Positions 59,244 through 64,000 of a stretch of DNA of 64,000 nucleotides are shown piece by piece. The notes beneath the pieces are model-generated. The model was given only the letters and a program-made list of their open reading frames with translations, made no database searches and was not told where the DNA came from. Where the stretch lies: contig CAMZGO010000005.1 in assembly GCA_947306425.1 (NCBI GenBank), positions 1 through 64,000 on the forward strand. Direction: 5' to 3'. The translations under genes and the position numbers were made by a program. The DNA comes from an uncultured Elusimicrobia bacterium. GTDB lineage: Bacteria; Elusimicrobiota; Elusimicrobia; Elusimicrobiales; Elusimicrobiaceae. The number at the start of each line of letters is the position of its first letter. Positions within the stretch are counted from its first letter, which is position 1.

Positions 59244-60183
59244 GGTTAAGGTAATTATTTTAGGCGCTAATTCCCATATAGCAAAAGGACTTATTTTTAA
59301 TTTTGCAGGGAATAATGATTATCTTCTTTATCTTTATACAACAGACAAGAATAAAACAAAAAAATTTATTAGAACCTTAGATGTAAAAAACAAGATTTTT
59401 ATTAAAGATTATAATATTCCTTTTCCGAAAAATGCTGATTTGTTAATTAATTGTATAGGCCCCGGAACACCGAAATCAATGCAAGGACGTTATGAAAAGT
59501 GGTTCTTTTTACTTGAGAAATTTGATAATTTATGCCTTTCATATTTGGCAGACAACAAAAAAACACTTTATGTCCATTTTAGCAGCGGTGCAGTTTACGG
59601 TACTTTAAAAGATGCTGCTACAAAAGATACGACTAATGATTTCCCGGTTAATGACTTAAAGTGGCAGCGTTTTTACGGTTTGTCAAAATTATATACAGAA
59701 GGGAAACATAGATCTTTGCCCGATTATAATATAGTGGATTTGCGTGTTTTTGCTTATTTCAGCCGTTTCGTTAATATTGATGAAGATTATTTTTTGCCTA
59801 ATATTTTGACGGCAATAAAAAATAATACTGTTTTGGAAATAACCCCTAACGATATGGTTAGGGATTTTATTTCCCCTCAAGATTTATTCAAACTCATTTT
59901 AACTTGCCTTAAATATTGCCAAAAACAAACATTAAATTTGCCGATTGATATAAGAAGTAAAAAACCCATCACTAAAAAGCAAATACTTAACTTTTTTGCT
60001 AAAAATTATGGGTTAAGATATAAAGTATCAAAAACATTAAAAATGATGAATTCGGGCGGTATTAAAAACAGTTACTTTTCCAAATATAAAGAACCTTTTA
60101 AAAAAATCGGTTTTAAACCGTCGCAAACATCTTTTGATACGCTTAAAACAGAAGCATCATGTTTGTTGTTAAAAAGCAACTAA
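59233..60183 (+). CDS. NAD(P)-dependent sugar epimerase/reductase
   Basis: The 316-aa extended SDR has IILGANSHIAKGL at the NAD loop (weak GxxxxxA form), HFSSGAVYG and the active-site YGLSK. It probably reduces or epimerises the sugar made in this locus, such as the keto group left after the TPP-dependent step. It is the last plus-strand gene of the locus and runs 4 bp into the oppC end. Confidence 0.83.
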   Translation: MKNKVKVIILGANSHIAKGLIFNFAGNNDYLLYLYTTDKNKTKKFIRTLDVKNKIFIKDYNIPFPKNADLLINCIGPGTPKSMQGRYEKWFFLLEKFDNLCLSYLADNKKTLYVHFSSGAVYGTLKDAATKDTTNDFPVNDLKWQRFYGLSKLYTEGKHRSLPDYNIVDLRVFAYFSRFVNIDEDYFLPNILTAIKNNTVLEITPNDMVRDFISPQDLFKLILTCLKYCQKQTLNLPIDIRSKKPITKKQILNFFAKNYGLRYKVSKTLKMMNSGGIKNSYFSKYKEPFKKIGFKPSQTSFDTLKTEASCLLLKSN

Positions 60184-61052
60184 CGGAGATGGGTTTTAGG
60201 GTCTAAAATATCGCGCAGTCCGTCGCCAAGTAAATTCCAAGATAATACAAATAAAACCAGCGCCCCGCCAGGGAAAATAAGCGTATACCAATATTCAAAT
60301 GGATTGCCGTAAGTGCCAAGTATCCAATTCCTTGAAAGTGCAACAAGCTGCCCCCAATCTGCCGTTCCCGCAGGTACGCCTAAACCGAGGAAACTCAAAG
60401 AAGATGCCGTCAAAACAATATAGCCCATATCCAGCCCGGCCATAACAATTAACGGGTTTAAAGTGTTTGGTAAAATGTGTTTAAAAAATATGTGCAAACC
60501 GCCGCCCCCCATCGCACGTGAAGAAGCTACAAAATCAAGTTCCTTAATTTTAAGCACTTCCCCCCTTATCAGCCTTGCATAAGATGGCCATGCCACCACT
60601 GTTAAAGCAAGTAACATATTAAGCATACCTCGCCCAAGTAAAGTAGCAATAACCATAGCAAGCACCATAGAGGGAACTGCAAAAATAATATCCGTAAAGC
60701 GCATTAGTATTTCATCAATAATTCCGCCTTTATATCCTGCTAAACCGCCTATTAAAATACCTATTATTACGGCAAAAAATACTACTGTTATTGATACTTT
60801 AAAAGCAAGACGCGTACCCCAAATTAAACCATAATAAAGGTCATATTGATTCTCTGTAGTACCAAATAAATGAGTTTGGCTTGGGGGCATCGGTTCAATT
60901 TCGTAACTTGCTTGAGGCATTTTGTAACTATCCTGCTTATTTTGCGGTTTTGCAACAACAGGGGCAAGTAAAGCCGTTAAGGCAAACAGAAGTATAAATA
61001 TAAACCCCGTAAGCGATGTTTTATTTTGCAGTAATTGTTTTAAAATATTCAT
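60180..61052 (-). CDS. oppC: Oligopeptide ABC transporter permease OppC
   Basis: The 290-aa permease has six membrane segments and the EAA-like loop ASSRAMGGGGLHIFFKHILPN that docks on the ATPases. The N-terminal ALLAPVVA segment and LFGTTENQYD are typical of OppC/DppC. Its start overlaps oppB by 4 bp. oppD and oppF are 11.4 kb away. Confidence 0.94.
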   Translation of the reverse strand: MNILKQLLQNKTSLTGFIFILLFALTALLAPVVAKPQNKQDSYKMPQASYEIEPMPPSQTHLFGTTENQYDLYYGLIWGTRLAFKVSITVVFFAVIIGILIGGLAGYKGGIIDEILMRFTDIIFAVPSMVLAMVIATLLGRGMLNMLLALTVVAWPSYARLIRGEVLKIKELDFVASSRAMGGGGLHIFFKHILPNTLNPLIVMAGLDMGYIVLTASSLSFLGLGVPAGTADWGQLVALSRNWILGTYGNPFEYWYTLIFPGGALVLFVLSWNLLGDGLRDILDPKTHLR

Positions 61053-62074
61053 TTTAACCTTATTCTCGGGTCACAGACCCTATATAAAATATCGGCTGCT
61101 AAATTGCCGAGTACAAATAAAAATGCAACAACTAAAGAAAAGCCTAAAATACCTGCAATATCAAGTTGTCTTGCACATTCTACCCCAAAGCGGCCAAGGC
61201 CGTTATAATCAAAGACTGTTTCTACTATAACCGTTCCGCCAAGCAGACGTATAAATTGTATGCTTGCCAAAGTTAAAGCGGGTATTAAAGCATTTCTGAG
61301 GGCATGATTTAATATTACGCGTACTTCGCTTAAACCGCGAGCCCGGGCTGCGGTTATGTAATCTTTAGACAGTTCCTCAATTAAACTTGAGCGCATAACC
61401 TGCATTTGCAAAGCAAAAGAGCCGAAACACAAAGTAAGTGCAGGCAAAATCAAGTGGTTCAAAACATCAAAAAAGACATAAAAATTAAGGTTTAGTAAAG
61501 CATCGATTAAGGAAAAGCCGGTATAATTTTTGAAACCGGGGCCGTGTATAATAAGGTCCGCTGATAATGAATATTCCCCCGGCGCGAATAAATGATATTT
61601 GCCATAAAAAACCATCAGCAGCAAAAGCCCTAAAACAAATAAAGGCAAAGAAAAGCCCGAAAGAGATATAAGACGCAATAATTTATCTAAAAACCGTCCT
61701 TTATAAATAGCGGAAAATATGCCAAAAGTTAAGCCGAAAAAGAGAACTAAAAATATTGTCAAGACAGCAAGTTGTGCAGTCGCAGGGAAATAACTTTTTA
61801 TTGCCTCGGTTACGGGCATACCTGCACTTTCTGAATAGCCCAGATCACCCTTGATAATTTTTCCAAGCCAACGTGAATATTGAATTAAAACAGGCGCATT
61901 TAAGTCGTACTTATCTATAACTTCGTTAAGGGAAGATAATTGTTTTGCATCTTTAACGTACAAAGCGGCCCGTGTTTCGGGCGGTAAATTTGAAGCAAGC
62001 AAAAACAAAAAGAAACTAACCCCGAGCAACACCAAGGGTAAAGCAAGAATTCTGCGGGCAATAAACTTAAGCAT
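61049..62074 (-). CDS. oppB: Oligopeptide ABC transporter permease OppB
   Basis: The 341-aa permease has the N-terminal FIARRILALPLVLLGVSFFLF and the EAA loop AARARGLSEVRVILNHALRN. The order oppB-oppC is standard. No substrate-binding protein (OppA) gene is in the window; the gene upstream of oppB is on the other strand. Confidence 0.95.
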   Translation of the reverse strand: MLKFIARRILALPLVLLGVSFFLFLLASNLPPETRAALYVKDAKQLSSLNEVIDKYDLNAPVLIQYSRWLGKIIKGDLGYSESAGMPVTEAIKSYFPATAQLAVLTIFLVLFFGLTFGIFSAIYKGRFLDKLLRLISLSGFSLPLFVLGLLLLMVFYGKYHLFAPGEYSLSADLIIHGPGFKNYTGFSLIDALLNLNFYVFFDVLNHLILPALTLCFGSFALQMQVMRSSLIEELSKDYITAARARGLSEVRVILNHALRNALIPALTLASIQFIRLLGGTVIVETVFDYNGLGRFGVECARQLDIAGILGFSLVVAFLFVLGNLAADILYRVCDPRIRLK

Positions 62075-62136
62075 AGTATATATTATAATATTTGTACCTG
62101 CTTAACAATATCAGGCCTTTTATGGGACCAAAGGAC

Positions 62137-62157
62137 CTATATCCAAATAGGTCCAAA
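62137..62157. other. Hairpin in oppB/large-protein intergenic region
   Basis: AGGACCTAT and ATAGGTCC form an 8-bp stem near 62137-62157. It shares the words GGACCTATAT and ATAGGTCCAAATT with the terminator region of the 356-bp repeats. The meaning is unclear. Confidence 0.35.
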
Positions 62158-62230
62158 TTCCCTTGAACAACACCTTGATAAGTGTTAAAATTTAAGTAAG
62201 ATAAAAATTAAAGTTAAAGGGAGCAAAAAA

Positions 62231-64000
62231 ATGTATTTTAAAAAATACAGGTTTTTTAAGAAAATAATTTGTTTAGGGCTTAGTGCCGCTTTAACCCTAA
62301 ATACCGCTGTTCCTGCCTCTGCGCAGGAATTTTTTTACAATAATCAAATTGTTGATAGGGATATACTTAAGAAGAGTGTGGCAAATATTTCAGAGGACAT
62401 AAAAGAAGATCTTTATATGCCCAGTAACATGAGAGAAGATAAAAAGGCTAAAGAAGACGAAGTTTATGCCCGTGCATTACAAATAAAGCGCAGTATTTTG
62501 GGGGATCCTAATAAAGATGCTCAACAAGCTTTTAGAGAAATAGCTAAAGAGAACGGGCGCGTTTACCCCGAACTTGAACGTTCCGGCTTCCAAAAACAAT
62601 TGGTTAAAGAATTAGAAGCAGAAGCTCAAAAAATAAAGAATGAAATTATATCTGATGCTAAAAAGGCCATAACCGGCATTACGCCAAATGAAGGCGGTTG
62701 GATTAACTATTTAAAAAATACTGAAGATATTCAAAATTCTTATGAAGAAGCAATTGCACGCTTAGATGAATATCTGAAACAAGAGATAGAAAAAATAGAC
62801 AGCTATCATCAAGAATTGTTGGATGAAGTGTATGCTTCTGATAAGGACCCGGATGCTTTTTTTAACTTTGTCAAGCCTTTATTTGCCGAACTGATAAGTC
62901 TTTATAAAAATTCACCTGATTTAGTTAAAGAGCATATATTGGAATTAACCCCGCTCACTGTTAGTTTGACGAATCAAAACGGCGAACGTGTTTACGAAAA
63001 AGCACATCAAAAAGTTTTACTAAAACTATACCGCGAAGTAATAGACGAAGAAAACAATAAATTAAGTACAGATAAGAAAAAGAAAGGCCTTATAAACAAT
63101 ACTTGTGAAATAACCGGCTATTGCCCTGCATTAACCAGCGCGATACTTGGGCTTTCTGTTTTAAGCCCGGAAGCAGAAAATAACTCCGACGGCGAGTTAA
63201 TTCTTAATGCCGTTAATAATTATCATGATACGGCGGCAAATGTCGCAATAGTGTCAAGCGGCATATCAGCTTTAACAGTAATGAAGCAATATGATTTGGT
63301 TGATCAATTTTTGGATTTTCGTACCAAAAAAGAAGGTAAAATAGATTTTTGGGATTATTTGAATTTTGCTTCCATACCACAGCATATTGCAAATGTAAAC
63401 GGTAAATATTTGGGTACTTCTTCTTCAAAGGGACAATATTATGACGAGGAAGGAAATGCCCAAAATGTGTATTTTGAAATAGCCCAAATTTTGGCTGAGG
63501 ATAATTCAAAAGAATCCTTAAATATTTTGCGCAAATACGGGGCAGAAAAATGTTTAGTAAAAACCACTTCAGGTGTTGAAAAAGGGACATTGGCAAAATA
63601 TTCTGTTTCCTGCAGCGGCATAATGCCTTTTTTGGTCGGTGCTTTAGTGAGCGGTAAAAGCGGTGCCGGTGAATATAATTTGCCAATCATCAGAATTAAT
63701 GACAGCAGCGAAGTAAAAGCTGTCAACGCCGCTAATTCTGCCTATAAAAATTTGGTAAAAGATGTTTTTAACGGCGACGCAGAAGCCATGCTCGCTTTGC
63801 ATGTAATGACTGAGGGAATGGGTGATTTGGATACTGATGGCGAGTATACATTAGACACAATGCTAAATGATATTTTCGGCAAGCGTATACCCAAAAATAT
63901 GATGTCATCAAAACGAATAATTATTGACGAGGAACGAAGTAATAAAAAGCAAACCCGCCAATATATAAAAGCCGGTGCTATAACGCTTGGATTTACCGGT
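62231..64000 (+). CDS. Large exported protein, partial (runs off window)
   Basis: An open frame of 590 codons continues past the window end. AAAGGGAG precedes the ATG. The N-terminus has a basic stretch and hydrophobic core ending ASAQE, a signal peptide (residues 1-32). The rest is mostly helical, rich in Glu and Lys (EIAKENGRVYPELERSGF, AKKAITGITPNEGGW), and contains two Cys-bearing patches (NNTCEITGYCPALTS, KYSVSCSGIMPF). No family is recognised; the size and signal suggest a surface or periplasmic protein. Confidence 0.75.
   Translation, partial: MYFKKYRFFKKIICLGLSAALTLNTAVPASAQEFFYNNQIVDRDILKKSVANISEDIKEDLYMPSNMREDKKAKEDEVYARALQIKRSILGDPNKDAQQAFREIAKENGRVYPELERSGFQKQLVKELEAEAQKIKNEIISDAKKAITGITPNEGGWINYLKNTEDIQNSYEEAIARLDEYLKQEIEKIDSYHQELLDEVYASDKDPDAFFNFVKPLFAELISLYKNSPDLVKEHILELTPLTVSLTNQNGERVYEKAHQKVLLKLYREVIDEENNKLSTDKKKKGLINNTCEITGYCPALTSAILGLSVLSPEAENNSDGELILNAVNNYHDTAANVAIVSSGISALTVMKQYDLVDQFLDFRTKKEGKIDFWDYLNFASIPQHIANVNGKYLGTSSSKGQYYDEEGNAQNVYFEIAQILAEDNSKESLNILRKYGAEKCLVKTTSGVEKGTLAKYSVSCSGIMPFLVGALVSGKSGAGEYNLPIIRINDSSEVKAVNAANSAYKNLVKDVFNGDAEAMLALHVMTEGMGDLDTDGEYTLDTMLNDIFGKRIPKNMMSSKRIIIDEERSNKKQTRQYIKAGAITLGFTG

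Noticed and set aside
1-64000. CRISPR array, rRNA operon, integrase or replication origin
   Set aside because: No regularly spaced repeats, rRNA sequence, recombinase gene or dnaA-box cluster was seen.

Overview
The window is a low-GC bacterial chromosome segment with LPS-type genes (waaA, GT9 transferases, an MsbA-like exporter, O-antigen sugar genes), SecDF-YajC, and seven dispersed type IV pilin-like genes or relics. Intact pilins share a near-invariant prepilin start ([18 protein letters not shown]). That pilin expansion, the gram-negative envelope and the anaerobe-type flavodiiron protein suggest an Elusimicrobium-like gut bacterium. This is inferred from gene content, not from a database match.

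Layout. 1-11.6 kb: a pilin, frr-pyrH, rnhB-yraN, a purine nucleoside phosphorylase, a flippase, a pilin/gmk relic, an LTA-synthase-like enzyme, and gmk-rpoZ-udg-priA. 11.6-18 kb: tRNA-Ser(GGA), a flavodiiron protein, a 356-bp promoter/leader segment present twice as direct repeats, a pilin between the copies, a 1.5-kb AT-rich gene desert and an unknown gene. 18-28.6 kb: a lipoprotein, a zinc-ribbon/TM2 protein, a repeat-rich exported protein, rpsB-tsf, an M29 aminopeptidase, an acyl-ACP thioesterase, two mosaic pilin genes and a cysteine-repeat pilin-like protein. 28.6-39 kb: trxB, maf, LPS-core genes, yajC-secD-secF and another pilin. 39-48.8 kb: dCMP deaminase, two ankyrin proteins flanking an M15 peptidase, peptidases and oppD/oppF. 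48.8-60.2 kb: a surface-sugar locus (rfbFGH, exporter, NeuB-like synthase, TPP enzyme, GT2, methyltransferase, reductase). 60.2-64 kb: oppC/oppB and the start of a large exported protein. The sugar locus separates oppBC from oppDF.

Most notable: four ~200-nt structured leader elements on the minus strand (near 14.3, 19.5, 23.5 and 27.2 kb), each just upstream of a minus-strand gene, three of which are pilins. They share a hairpin core, a long helix P1 that changes sequence but keeps pairing, a possible pseudoknot, and a conserved ACGGCTG segment that can pair with an upstream CAGCCG-like strand or with a downstream CAGCCGT followed by a T-run. This looks like a transcription attenuator or riboswitch-like family controlling pilin genes. 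I do not recognise it as a known class. Two of the controlled pilins are mosaics: a 261-bp block is identical between them, while two C-terminal loops are diverged, a pattern expected of gene conversion plus surface diversification.
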